A DNA stretch of 64,000 bases, from NCBI GenBank assembly GCA_014361295.1, contig JACIVX010000001.1, positions 1,396,293 through 1,460,292 on the forward strand, in the 5' to 3' direction. The position numbers and the translations under genes were made by a program. Origin of the DNA: Methanomassiliicoccales archaeon. GTDB lineage: Archaea; Thermoplasmatota; Thermoplasmata; Methanomassiliicoccales; JACIVX01. The notes under the pieces were generated by a model. The model was not told the origin of the DNA. It saw nothing but the letters and a program-made list of their open reading frames with translations, and did no database searches. Shown here one piece after another: positions 9,413 through 19,107 of this stretch (position 1 is the stretch's first letter; the number at the start of each line of letters is the position of its first letter).

Positions 9413-10494
9413 TGATTTTTCGCCCATTTCTTCTCAGCTCTTTTGGCTCTCTCTAAATATTCAGCTAAAGTTAATCTTTCCATATATGGAAGCCATTTCG
9501 CCATTTTGTGCTGTTTTTCTATTTTTCTAGATCGAAAACCATCAATTATTGCATCAAAAATATGCTGATTCAATTTTTTAAACCATTTCAGACCACAAAA
9601 TCTAATTATTTTTAGCTCCCAGTACAAATAATTTAAAGATATAAGATGAACATTTCTAATCAATTCCGAGAGAGGAAAATGCTTGAGGAGAATTCTCGTC
9701 CTGTTCGCTTCCGCATATAGATGTTTGTAGAAGTTTAGAAGTTTTTGATCGCGGATCGTCTTTTTCACGGAGGAAGAATATTTATGATAAACAATTGAGG
9801 TGGGCATGTATACAATTTGGTAACCAAAATTCCTGACTCTTAAATTGAAATCCAACTCCTCCAAATACATAAAAAATTTTGGATCAAACAAATATGTCTT
9901 CTCGAAAACTTCATCAGCTACGAGCATGCAACACGCAGTTATCATTGGAACTATCTCCGGCTTATTGTATTGCCCTTCGTCGTACTCACAATTACCCCTC
10001 GAGTAAGCATATGCAGTATTGGTGAATATCGATCCTGCACTGTCGAGCAAATTCGTTCCTGATAGAAGGATCTTAGGGCCAGAGATCCCAACGTTCTGAA
10101 ATAATTCAAATGCTTGTAGGAGCGGATAAATGAAGCCCTTAGAGACTGTGACGTCGTTATTTATTATCAGGTGGAAATCATAATTCTTCTTTTTTCTACG
10201 ATACTCCAAGGCAACACTATGTGCTTGGGCAAAGCCGATATTTCTTTCGTTAAGTAATAATTCGACCTTATTATTTAGTCTGTCAATGAGTAATTTCTTC
10301 TCATTATTATTGGATCCATTATCGATGACTAGTATGTCAAAATTTTTGAATCCTGAATTCAACAATGATTCCACGCATTCGATTGTTTCCACTGCAGTGT
10401 TATAGTTGATTAGCTGCACTGAGATGCTCACTTCTTCTTTCAATCTCGCACCCCAACCATGTTTTTCATATTCATGCGATTTCAAATTCATCAA
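9409..10494 (-). CDS. GT2 glycosyltransferase
   Basis: A 361-residue GT2 enzyme. Motifs: VSISVQLINYNTAVETIECVE (nucleotide-binding strand), LVIDNGSNNNEK, NIGFAQAHSVAL, IINNDVTVSKGF (DXD equivalent) and FFMYLEELDFNLRVRNFGY, the conserved acidic acceptor-site motif. The C-terminal 100 residues are basic and helical, without obvious membrane segments. It is first in the two-gene minus-strand unit with the GT2 at 8387-9412. There is no clear promoter within 60 bases upstream, but the region beyond 10500 is a non-coding border with the decayed unit. Confidence 0.88.
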   Translation of the reverse strand: MMNLKSHEYEKHGWGARLKEEVSISVQLINYNTAVETIECVESLLNSGFKNFDILVIDNGSNNNEKKLLIDRLNNKVELLLNERNIGFAQAHSVALEYRRKKKNYDFHLIINNDVTVSKGFIYPLLQAFELFQNVGISGPKILLSGTNLLDSAGSIFTNTAYAYSRGNCEYDEGQYNKPEIVPMITACCMLVADEVFEKTYLFDPKFFMYLEELDFNLRVRNFGYQIVYMPTSIVYHKYSSSVKKTIRDQKLLNFYKHLYAEANRTRILLKHFPLSELIRNVHLISLNYLYWELKIIRFCGLKWFKKLNQHIFDAIIDGFRSRKIEKQHKMAKWLPYMERLTLAEYLERAKRAEKKWAKNQ

Positions 10495-10726
10495 TACACG
10501 GAGTCATCACGTTATATGACCCTCTATGGATTCAACTGCGGACTCGATTAATGACCCCATGCATATTAATCTTTGAAACACCTGTTATATGGTTCCAATG
10601 ATTCGATTTCATTAGTGTCATTAGCGCAATAGCGAGCACTGAAATAAATGTATTGAGCATGATGTCGACATTAAAAAAAATGATTGAGACATCTTATCAA
10701 GTGATTATATATGCAAGACCACATTG

Positions 10727-12130
10727 ATGAAGGAAGTTCCATCCGAATTTCTCTAAAGGACATCTATCTCTATCGATACTCGTATTAATAATACTCGTAT
10801 TGATTTTTCTATGTATCCTTACAATTCTGATAAAAGTTGTTCCGTACTTGATTCATAATTATCGATTTGAAATTGGCTTCGATACTGGAATGCTCGAACA
10901 ACATTTGTGAATCTATAATTCAATTCTGCTGAATCTTGGGATATATTACCTACTTATCCGCAATTCCCCGACCCTCTTCTAGCCTAAAAAAATGGGTAGA
11001 GCCAGGTTTTATGTTGTTTTTTCTATGTTACACGGCATTTCGAACATCAGTATTAGAGAGTTGTTCAGATACTATTTACCAGGATTCGCCGGGATTGCAT
11101 TGTTGTTGGTAGCATTGGTTTCGGGCAAGAATATCAGTAAGTCTTACATCGGGGGATACATAGTTGCTACACTAGTCGTCTTATCTTATGTGCAAGTAAA
11201 TGCGATAGCAGAATCGTATTATAGACAATTCTTTGCCACAGTAATTTTCACTATGGCAATCAATTGTCTTGACAAGTACCTTTCCAATTGTAATAACAGG
11301 GATCTCATGCTCTTTGCTCTTCTTGGAGCTGGTGCCACCGCATATCACATCTCTATGATTCTATTGATCTTCATCACTTGCATTTTCGTACTATCAGTAG
11401 TCCTAAGGAAAAGGAATAGGAAACTGTTAGGAAACTGTTGAAACTTCTCTTCATCATTTTTTTTATTAATGCTCATTTCTTTTCCCGTTTGGACTCCAAA
11501 GGTGAGCGACTTAATTGATACGCTTCATCATTTCATCTACACTTCAATGTGGCGATCATTAACGCTATACTCTAGTGAGGGTCTCTGGTTAGGTGGTTCC
11601 GTCTAAAGAGGTACAACAGATTTGGCCAACTGCGGAGTATGGTGCTATTATCAGCGATTCTGTTCGTTCCATCCGCAGTCACTTCCATTGAAACCCAAAT
11701 TGAAAGATCGCCATATATTACTGAAAATATCGAGGCGATCAGCTGGATCGGAAGCAATCTATCTACAAGTAATTCCACAATTTTCGCGCCTGATTATCTT
11801 TCAGCCGATCTTATCCAGCTAGGATACTTAATGGCGGTCTGGGACTTCTCCCCTTCAAATACCACACATCCAATGATCATTGCAGAAGAATTCATGGTCA
11901 ATGCGCCTTCAAATTTGACATACCTCCAAGAATTTTTCAGCAATCATCCGGATTACAAAGAAAAAATATCTACGTCTCTGGGGTAGTTGGGATCTCGATC
12001 GGCCTCTCGTCATGACGAAGAAACTCATTCCAGTTGATGATTATGCATTAAGCCCGTATTTCAAATGCGCTTATTATGGATATGCCGAGATTCTTTATAT
12101 CCATCAGACATCGGTCCGACTGATTTCTGA
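10727..12130 (+). pseudogene. Decayed copy of the 550-aa membrane protein encoded at 14826-16478
   Basis: Translated pieces align along the whole length of the intact gene but in several frames. Early: VVPYLIHNYRFEIGFDTG versus the intact VLPYCVHDYKFELGFDTG. Middle (10992-11441): LFRYYLPGFAGIALLL and YYRQFFATVIF. Late (11639-11986): PYITENIEAISWIGSN, FAPDYLSADLIQLGYLMAVWDF and IIAEEFMVNAPSNLTYL. Stops and frameshifts lie near 10905, 11438 and 11980, and a central part (about 130 codons) is deleted around 11460-11600. No intact product is possible. Confidence 0.9.
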
Positions 12131-12167
12131 CTCAGTACCCTGTTCAAAAATTCCAGAAAATAATAAA

Positions 12168-12526
12168 TCAGGATCTTTTCTTTAATCCAATGGTCATCAA
12201 GCATTTCCAGATCCTGCTGAAAGCTCCCTTCTTTTCCGGAATCAGACGGATGATTCTAATACCAGTAGGCAATTGGATGATCATAATGAAATCTGTGATC
12301 GATGGTCCCACATCGGTGACAAAATTTAATATGAATGTGGTCAAAGGCACAAGGACCAGCGATAAAGCAATTGATGCGGCAATGCGCTCAACGGCATTAA
12401 AAAACTTTGTTTGTGGAGAATCGTCAGCTGCCTTTTTCTTGCTCTAAAAGCAAGTAAGACCAAACGAATCCTGGAAGGAAAAAGACGACGATCGTGCCAA
12501 CGATGGCGCGCAGGAGTTCAATAATT
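12168..12526 (-). pseudogene. Decayed copy of the small membrane protein encoded at 16497-16847
   Basis: Reading the minus strand gives ELLRAIVGTIVVFFLPGFVWSYLLL, in pieces, against EFLLVAIGTILVYFLPGFVWSYLLL in the intact gene. A frameshift follows, then AFERIAASIALSLVLVPLTTF-like and VTDVGPSITDFIM sequence (intact: LIDVGPSILDSLM). The start codon appears to have changed to ATA. It sits downstream of and convergent to the decayed 10.7-12.1 kb gene, exactly as the intact copy does at 16.5 kb. Confidence 0.85.
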
Positions 12527-12696
12527 ATTTATCTTTGCATCATTAACTTGATATCTTATGATATTGGAATTCCCTGGAAAGTTGTGATTGCGTTTTCTTG
12601 TGTTAGTATTGCAATTGTGTTAGCATTGCAACATGTTACTTGTTTGACAAATTCACTTTCAAGACCGCTCTAGGAGCGATCTCGTCAAGACCCAAT

Positions 12697-13350
12697 CTAG
12701 CTGATAAGTGAGAGATCATCTGCGATCTCCCTCATACTGGAGATGAATCTATCCCTTGAAAAGCTCTTAACTGCGAATTCCCTCGCATTGAGACCCATTT
12801 CCTTGCATTTGTGAGGGTTATCGTGTAGAAATTCAATGAACGAAGCCAACTGATCAGAACTGCCTGGAGAATAAAGAAATTCATTCTTTCCATTCTCTAT
12901 GAGTTTAGGAGTCCCTCCAGATGCAGCACCGATGAGGGGTCTTCCGCATATCATGGCTTCAATCGGTACTCGACCAAACGCCTCACATCAGGAGCATATG
13001 AGGAGTACATCAGAGTTCTGGATCAAAGAGGTTGGGTTTTCAACATAACCCGTGAAAGTTATGCGATCCTTGAGATTGCTTGTCGAAACCAACTCCTCCA
13101 AATGGCATTTATATTTCTCATCCCACACTCCAACTATTGCCAGTTTGACGTCAAAGCCTTTTCTTACGAGGACTTTAATCGCGTCAATGGCGGTTACATG
13201 TCCTTTTTCCTTCGCGTACTCCTCCGAGCATTATGCACTTGATTCTTTTCCGCTTGTTTTCGTTGCAATTAACAATCCAGAAAAGCAAGGATCGAGGCCT
13301 GAGAACGATACCTTCTCGATGGCCTTATCAATTCGACTCACCCATTAGCG
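12697..13350 (-). pseudogene. Broken GT4 glycosyltransferase, C-terminal part
   Basis: The last 86 codons are intact and typical of the GT4 donor-binding domain (MICGRPLIGAASGGTPKLI, then EFLYSPGSSDQLASFI). Upstream in the same frame, SDVLLICS is followed by an in-frame TGA and then CEAFGRVPIEA, which should be continuous in an intact enzyme. Still further upstream AKEKGHVTAIDAIKVLVRKGFDVKLAIVG is readable, again broken by a stop just before it. The N-terminal acceptor domain is missing and is replaced by unrelated sequence beyond about 13350. Confidence 0.85.
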
Positions 13351-14489
13351 AGGGAGTGTCGGCGGTGTACCCTTCGTTCACCCCCCGGTAGGCCGAAGCG
13401 TATCATGAGCATCGAGTTTGTCCGCCGTTTCCTATTGTTGCCTCCTATTGTTGGCTACGCTATCGAGGTCTTGGCGTCTTGCGTCTGCGGGCGCGTTCAA
13501 GGGGTGTGCGTTTCAAAAGGCTGTATCGAAAGGTGTGCGTCTTCATCGAATCCTTTACGTCGTCCTTCCGTGTCCGCATCTTGCAATGATCGGGCGTACG
13601 AGTTTACGCAGACACTCATTCAAGGGATATGTGAAGGATTTTTCTTGCAATACGTCTCATTTCGAATTTTTTGTGAAAAAGCGAAAAATCGTATCTAGTT
13701 AGGCACTTATCGCTCGAAAAAGGAAAGCGCGCACAAGCGTATGCTAACTAGATTTTTTCACGTTCATAACTTGCCGACTCGTGTCGCAATCGGCAGTGCA
13801 AGTATCCGGCGAGATGATCCGCCGGCGTTCTCACTTCTTTTCCCGTTGTTTTTTGTAGAGCCTGATTTCTGCCCGGTATATGAGGCGCATCGGAAATCAT
13901 TTGCCAATGCACGTTTACGCACCAAGACTGGGCAGAAGGTGTGTCGGCCCCGTGTCGGAAGTGTGTCGGGGTGCGTGTCGCCTCCTTTTTTAGGTCTTCT
14001 CTAACGCCGAGACCTCGGGGCTCGTCTTGAAGAGCGTCTTCAATTTGTCCGCGGTCTCGAGCAGCTTCCCCGCTGCCCCGTAAGCGCCGACTGCATCTTC
14101 CTCTCTCCCTTCTTAGCAAACCAAAGTGTGATAATACTCCTCCATCCTCTAATCTATATGGGGTTATTGTGGAGTCTCCTTGCTAAAGGGTGGAGGAATT
14201 GACACGCATGCGGGACAGTCCTCCTCCCATTCGGGATGATAAGTGAGTGCTTCTCGTCTTACCTTCGGGAATTGATTCGCAAGTTGCATGGATTTTCTGC
14301 TCTATCTACATGCTTTTAATCGGCAATTCATTGAATTCCTGCCTTTACCCTCAGGAAGCAGTTTAGCTTACTCCTTCATGAAATAGGCGAGGGTTAAACC
14401 GTTATGTTGTAAATACCTCTTATCGTGACAACAAGGGTTCAGCGGTTCTATCCTATCACAACAACGCTTTCCTGCTTAATACTCTCTTC
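13351..14489. other. Non-coding stretch of unusual composition, no identifiable gene
   Basis: This stretch interrupts the glycan locus and is visibly richer in CpG/GTCG words between about 13350 and 14130 than the AT-rich sequence on either side. Several overlapping frames of 90-123 codons exist on both strands, but none gives a recognisable protein. One minus-strand frame ending at about 14001 (GAYGAAGKLLETADKLKTLF...) looks like the C-terminus of some protein but is cut by a stop about 40 codons in. GTGTCGG recurs at 13941, 13952 and 13963, with GTGTCG at 13975. A short inverted repeat (CTAACTAGAT type) lies at about 13692-13755. It may be the remains of an inserted element; no transposase was recognised. 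14171-14489 holds nothing I can name. Confidence 0.5.
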
Positions 14490-14624
14490 TTAATTATCTA
14501 TCGATGAAATGATGTGCATATTAGCATAGGTTACATTTCGGAGCGATTCAAGACATTCAATTGTATCTTGCAGTCCGTTCCAATTTAATATTACAATAAA
14601 GACCTTCGGCGGGGTACTTCTCAT
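14490..14624 (-). pseudogene. GT2 glycosyltransferase N-terminal stub
   Basis: An ATG at 14624 opens 44 codons reading [19 protein letters not shown] then [16 protein letters not shown], the textbook start of a GT2 enzyme. It ends at a TAA at 14490 exactly where the VVDNGS motif should come. No further GT2 sequence is found beyond it. It is a truncated remnant, one of several in this locus. Confidence 0.75.
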
Positions 14625-14825
14625 ATTTTCCCACTTTTGGATTATTTTTAGCTACTTATTAAGATGTTTGTCTCGACGGATGTTTGATAATTTTCGATTT
14701 ACTTTAAAATTTGATTATTCTAATACGCTCCGATTAAACACCAACTATAATTCATTTTTGAGATAGGAACGCGAAGGCAATGTTTAATGTGCCTTTGACA
14801 CTATGCTCAAGGTGCGATCGCCTCG

Positions 14826-16478
14826 GTGACGAAATTGTCCAAAAGCGGTCATGTTGATATCTATCGTGTACTTGATATTATAGTCGTCTTCGTTACCGTA
14901 ATCTGGATAATCTCTATTTTCCCTAGGGTTCTTCCCTATTGCGTTCACGATTATAAGTTTGAACTTGGATTTGATACAGGTACGTATGAACAATTAATCA
15001 CACTTTATAGTAATTCTAACTCTTGGAAAGTATTACCCGCTTATCCTGAGTTCCCTATGCCGTATCAAGCATATACTAAATGGATGGAACCTGGCTTCTT
15101 CGTTACGGTTTCTGTCTCAAATGGGATTATGGGTGCCGACATCCATTGGTTGTTCAGATATTATCTTCCGGGAATTGTAGGGGTAATTACTACTTTGATT
15201 TCGTTTGTGGCTAGTAGAAATCTTACCCGATCAAACATCGGTGGTGGAATCTCTGCTCTATTAGTTTCCTTTTCCTACATTCAAATCAATGCGGTAACAG
15301 AATCCTATTATAGACAAATTTTCGCCACAGTAATACTCGTTATGTCGCTCGTCTATCTAGACAAGTATTTTGAGACCAGAAAAACAAGCAATCTCGCATT
15401 ATTTACCGTCCTCGCTCTGGGGACAGTTGCTTATCATATTGCTGTGTCCTTGTTCGTTTTTTTTGCATATTTGATATCTCTCATCTTTTTTATTTGGATC
15501 AAAGATAGAAAAGCGATAAGGTCAATTGTTCTTTCAATTATTTCTGCAATACTGCTGTCTGCACCCGCTTGGATACCGAGATTTGGAGATATCCTGAATA
15601 CATTCGTTGCAGCGATTTCGACATCTGTCTGGAGAACTTCAACCCTTCCTTCTGGAGAAGGTCTCTGGGCTGGAGGGGGAGCGATCCCAAGTTTATTTTG
15701 GTCATATCCACATATCTTAATTGGATATCTGTTGTTCCTTTTCCCTATTGTGGTTTTTTCGATTATAAGTTATTACATTCTTTGGAAAAAACACGCGCTC
15801 CATTACACGATACCAGCTCTCTCAATCATACTATGGTTTTATATCGGCCTTTGGCTCTTCTTTGGAAATCGATTTATATTAAATCTCGATCTATTACTCT
15901 GCATCATCGCACCAGTTGCAATTGTGTATCTTTATCAAAATACATTAAGGAAACACAGGAGGAGAATACGGGTTCTAGGCGTCGTTTTGATGGCTGCGGT
16001 GCTTGTGGTTCCATCCGCATGTATTTCGATTGATAGCCAGCTCAATAAGGCGCCTTACATAACAGAAAACATCGAGGCAATTGATTGGATCGAAAAGAAC
16101 ATTTCTAAGGACAACTCGGTGATCTTCGCACCGGATTACCTCTCTGCCGATCTTATTCAGCTTGGCTACTTGATGGCTGTCTGGGACTTTTCCTTGGCCA
16201 GAGAAAACGAACATCCGATGACCATTGCAGAAGAATTCATGCTCAATGCGCCAACAAATCTCACATATATCGAGCAATTCCTGACTGATAACCCAGCATA
16301 CAAAGATAAGGAGATCTACGTGTTGTGGGGGACCTGGGATCTCGACCGCCCCCTCGTGATGACCAAGAAATTAATTCCTATCGAAGATTACGCCTCCAGT
16401 CCTTACTTCAAGTGTGTTTATCACGGATATGCTGAGGTCCTTTGCATTTACAAATATGTGGGCTCTTTCGGTGATTGA
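14826..16478 (+). CDS. Multi-spanning membrane protein of the glycan locus (intact copy)
   Basis: 550 residues from a GTG at 14826. About ten hydrophobic segments are followed by a soluble C-terminal domain (roughly residues 400-550). The region after the first membrane segment, HDYKFELGFDTGTYEQLI, carries acidic residues in the first extracytoplasmic loop, as in GT-C enzymes. The C-terminus contains APDYLSADLIQLGYLMAVWDF, which is also conserved in the dead copy. The overall plan matches archaeal membrane proteins annotated as hypothetical glycosyltransferases or oligosaccharide-linked proteins. I cannot name a specific family with confidence. A lost sister gene lies at 10727-12130 and the small convergent partner gene follows at 16497. 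Confidence 0.75.
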   Translation: MTKLSKSGHVDIYRVLDIIVVFVTVIWIISIFPRVLPYCVHDYKFELGFDTGTYEQLITLYSNSNSWKVLPAYPEFPMPYQAYTKWMEPGFFVTVSVSNGIMGADIHWLFRYYLPGIVGVITTLISFVASRNLTRSNIGGGISALLVSFSYIQINAVTESYYRQIFATVILVMSLVYLDKYFETRKTSNLALFTVLALGTVAYHIAVSLFVFFAYLISLIFFIWIKDRKAIRSIVLSIISAILLSAPAWIPRFGDILNTFVAAISTSVWRTSTLPSGEGLWAGGGAIPSLFWSYPHILIGYLLFLFPIVVFSIISYYILWKKHALHYTIPALSIILWFYIGLWLFFGNRFILNLDLLLCIIAPVAIVYLYQNTLRKHRRRIRVLGVVLMAAVLVVPSACISIDSQLNKAPYITENIEAIDWIEKNISKDNSVIFAPDYLSADLIQLGYLMAVWDFSLARENEHPMTIAEEFMLNAPTNLTYIEQFLTDNPAYKDKEIYVLWGTWDLDRPLVMTKKLIPIEDYASSPYFKCVYHGYAEVLCIYKYVGSFGD

Positions 16479-16496
16479 TTGGATTGATAATAAACA

Positions 16497-16847
16497 TCAA
16501 TTTTTGCGTACTCTTTTCATTTTTCCTAAAATACCTCGCAGTATCTTTTTCTTCTTTACTAGCAAAAGCAAGGCCCCGACAACAATCGGTATCAATGATA
16601 TCATCAGGGAATCAAGAATCGAAGGGCCGACATCGATGAGCAAATTCAGAAGAAAAACTGTGAGAGGAATGAGCACCAGAGATAGAGCGAATGAAACCGC
16701 AATCCGTTCAATGATTCTAAAAAATCTTTCTTGTGTAGATTTATCCGCGATATTTACCTGTCCCAGCAGCAAATAGGACCAGACAAATCCCGGAAGGAAA
16801 TAAACGAGAATCGTCCCAATTGCCACCAACAAGAACTCTACAATCAT
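16497..16847 (-). CDS. Small membrane protein, DUF1616-like
   Basis: 116 residues with three hydrophobic segments: IGTILVYFLPGFVWSYLLL near the N-terminus, then SFALSLVLIPLTVFLL and a third around ISLIPIVVGALLLL, with a basic tail KKKKILRGILGKMKRVRKN. The FLPGFVWSYLLL signature and layout recall the N-terminal part of DUF1616 proteins and of the 6266-8431 product. Function unknown. It is convergent with the 14826-16478 gene, with 18 bases between their stops. A decayed version of the same pair sits at 10.7-12.5 kb, so the two genes travel as a unit. Confidence 0.7.
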   Translation of the reverse strand: MIVEFLLVAIGTILVYFLPGFVWSYLLLGQVNIADKSTQERFFRIIERIAVSFALSLVLIPLTVFLLNLLIDVGPSILDSLMISLIPIVVGALLLLVKKKKILRGILGKMKRVRKN

Positions 16848-17351
16848 TTCTTTGGCTGCATTGGTTGGCGGCTATTTTATAATATTGTAAATCAAATGAA
16901 TTTTCCTTCAAAATCGACTCGATTTTTCGCGTTTTAATTGATCTTCGAGTGCTGTTTTTACGCTAAATCTACAAAAGGCCTTTATTACTGGATTGCGGTG
17001 CAAGCTAAAGAGCCCTGTCTTCGGAGATCTAGTTTTATGCAAAACAAACGATAAACGATCCCCAGTTTCAAAAAGCCATCATTCAACTTCTACAGAAATT
17101 TCCATTCACTTACCAAAAATAGCTCTCCTAAGGGAATAAAAGCGTTTTACTCGTTTTTACCATTTACTTGTCGTCAAGACTTTGTTCGTTAAATGCCGAC
17201 TGTTGCTCGTTGCATAAACCACAAGCATATTTAAATTAGATCCTCGATAGTTGAATAGCACCCAGAATAGATGATATGCCTCGAATGATCTACTCTTATG
17301 AACTAAATCGGATTACTCAAGTCGATAACATTCCTTTTCGAAACTTCCCAT
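16848..17351. other. Intergenic, AT-rich, no gene seen
   Basis: About 500 bases marking the right border of the glycan locus. No frame over 60 codons with coding character was found on either strand beyond the 16847 start. The minus-strand promoter of the small membrane protein should lie at its left end (16850-16900). Nothing else can be supported. Confidence 0.5.
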
Positions 17352-18674
17352 TTATTGTCTCTTCTTGATGAGTACGATCGCCGAAATACAAACGACTGCA
17401 ACTGCAGATAGGATCGCCCCAATTCCTACTGGAGAAAAGATATTTGCGAAGATCGAAACACTTTCAATTTCGATTGTGTGGGTTGAAAAACTTGGCACAT
17501 AAATGAGAATCTGAGAAATCTTGTCGTTATGCAACACTGTATACATCGCATCGCTTTCCCCGGATCCAGATGCGAAAAGAACCTCCAACGGCTTCGTCGT
17601 CTCCTTGATCGTTTTTCCATCAATCTTCACGATCAAATTGGCTTTTTTCATTTCGATTGTGTTTTCGTCGATATTGAGCAGCACAAGTTTTCCTTCGTGA
17701 TTCTCCGAAGAAACCTCGAGCGCAATCCGATTCTTATAAGCGCTCATAACTTTGACGCGGAACTGATGATGGTATTCCATGATATCGTACATCGCACTGC
17801 CATTACGCACGAGCAGCGAGATTTCGCAGCCCAGTCTGTTCTGCACGATCGCATAGAAGAGCGCCTCCTCCGCGGTCAGACTCCTGTTGGCAAACGCTGG
17901 TATCGCCCTGAACATGATGTGATTTCCTTCTGTCGTCACATTAACGAAAGTTCCATCGCTTCCCATTTCTGTCGTTATTGTTCCGTCATCGGTCGCGATG
18001 ATCGCACGTGCCGATCCCTTTGAAAGAATGACAGCTTCTCTATCAGCGAACTGTCCACCGATTCCAGAGCCGACGATCCGGGTGATCTCGATGTCATCTG
18101 CCAGTTGGAAGGAGACAAAAACACGCGTGACATTTGAAACAACATGATACATGCCTGTTGGGTTATCATGAATGATGATCTGAACCGACCCGTTATCCGC
18201 GTGCAACACGGCCCCGCGAACAACGGGTGCGTCAGGATCAAAATCATCGATGAGAATTCGATCAAAAAATCTGATCGTTTCATTTTTGAACTTCAGGGTG
18301 TAATCCGTCACCGTGCCGGTCATCTCATCGTAGAAGAAATCGATGAAGTATCCGTCAGCAACTCCATTAGAGTACGAGAATGATGCAAAGAGTGCGTAGC
18401 GCATTCCCTCCTGCATCATCTCTCGCATCTGTTCTTCCATATGCTGTTGGTCGCCGCCGTGCATGAATCCCATGCCGTCGTGCCACATCTGACCGTCGGA
18501 CCAGTTCCAGGCGCGATCGCCCATTCCCATCCCGTTGCCCGATTGTGGCGTCGGTGTATTCGGCATCATTCCGCCGTCTGCCGATGCTGAGCTCGAGAGA
18601 AGCGGTGCGATGAGTATGACCGCGATCGCGCCGATCAGGAACTTGATATGCTTAGGGGGCATGGAAAATCTCAA
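17352..18674 (-). CDS. Exported, membrane-anchored protein with Met/His-rich N-terminal region; function unknown
   Basis: 440 residues. The N-terminus has a basic head and a hydrophobic stretch (FLIGAIAVILIAPLLSSSASA), a plausible signal peptide cleaved after ASA. Residues about 35-95 are rich in Met, His, Asp and Trp (MGMGDRAWNW, MWHDGMGFMHGGDQQHMEEQ, MREMMQEGM), the kind of composition found in periplasmic copper or silver binders. A long beta-rich region with NxT/NxS sequons follows. The C-terminus has one membrane helix (IGAILSAVAVVCISAIVLI) ending KKRQ, so the body should sit outside the cell. It is divergent from a small membrane protein and a tandem winged-helix regulator at 18838-19632, which may control it. 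No family recognised. Confidence 0.75.
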   Translation of the reverse strand: MRFSMPPKHIKFLIGAIAVILIAPLLSSSASADGGMMPNTPTPQSGNGMGMGDRAWNWSDGQMWHDGMGFMHGGDQQHMEEQMREMMQEGMRYALFASFSYSNGVADGYFIDFFYDEMTGTVTDYTLKFKNETIRFFDRILIDDFDPDAPVVRGAVLHADNGSVQIIIHDNPTGMYHVVSNVTRVFVSFQLADDIEITRIVGSGIGGQFADREAVILSKGSARAIIATDDGTITTEMGSDGTFVNVTTEGNHIMFRAIPAFANRSLTAEEALFYAIVQNRLGCEISLLVRNGSAMYDIMEYHHQFRVKVMSAYKNRIALEVSSENHEGKLVLLNIDENTIEMKKANLIVKIDGKTIKETTKPLEVLFASGSGESDAMYTVLHNDKISQILIYVPSFSTHTIEIESVSIFANIFSPVGIGAILSAVAVVCISAIVLIKKRQ

Positions 18675-18837
18675 AAAGCCAATCGATCCTGATTCTTAAG
18701 CACTTTATGGTTCAAGCATCGAACGCATTCTCAGCCGCGAGTTCATTGAGACTTTTGCAAATTTGATTTTTTCTTGCAATGGTAAATGATGAAAACTTTC
18801 TAATGCCTCACAACTTAATCATCATCAGGTATAGAAG

Positions 18838-19101
18838 ATGACACCGATCGATCTATTCCTGAGAATCTGTTTAGCTGGCTTTTCGATCATTCTCGTTGTT
18901 GTATCGATCCTTGCGTTTCGCAGGTATCGGGAACCGAGGCTCGCCATCGTTTCGATCGCCTTTTTTTTCTACATGGTTCTATCATTTCTCGTTCTTTTAT
19001 CAGAGTTCCTTGGACTCGATGAGTTCTCGATGAGTCCTTATCTCGTCGCGCTGAATCTCGCAATACTCCTAAGCCTTTATTTCGCGCTGCTGAAGAGATG
19101 A
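18838..19101 (+). CDS. Small three-helix membrane protein
   Basis: 87 residues with three hydrophobic segments (about 5-27, 34-58 and 65-85) and little else. It ends 6 bases before the start of the winged-helix regulator, so the two form an operon. Membrane protein plus regulator pairs of this sort are frequent in euryarchaea; the membrane partner may sense a signal and sequester or modulate the regulator. That is inference: there is no conserved catalytic or metal-binding motif in this protein. Confidence 0.7.
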   Translation: MTPIDLFLRICLAGFSIILVVVSILAFRRYREPRLAIVSIAFFFYMVLSFLVLLSEFLGLDEFSMSPYLVALNLAILLSLYFALLKR

Positions 19102-19107
19102 AATGAT

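Noticed and set aside
12940-13000. In-frame TGA in the GT4 gene as selenocysteine or recoded codon
   Set aside because: The gene has a second stop and lacks its N-terminal half, so ordinary decay explains it; the position is not a conserved Cys or catalytic residue.
13941-13981. GTGTCGG repeats as a CRISPR array
   Set aside because: Repeats are only 6-7 bases with 4-5 base gaps, far too short and close for CRISPR, and no cas genes are present.
13748-14119. 123-codon minus-strand frame as a gene
   Set aside because: The translation is Arg-rich and without any motif, typical of GC-rich antisense frames; overlapping frames on both strands are equally long.
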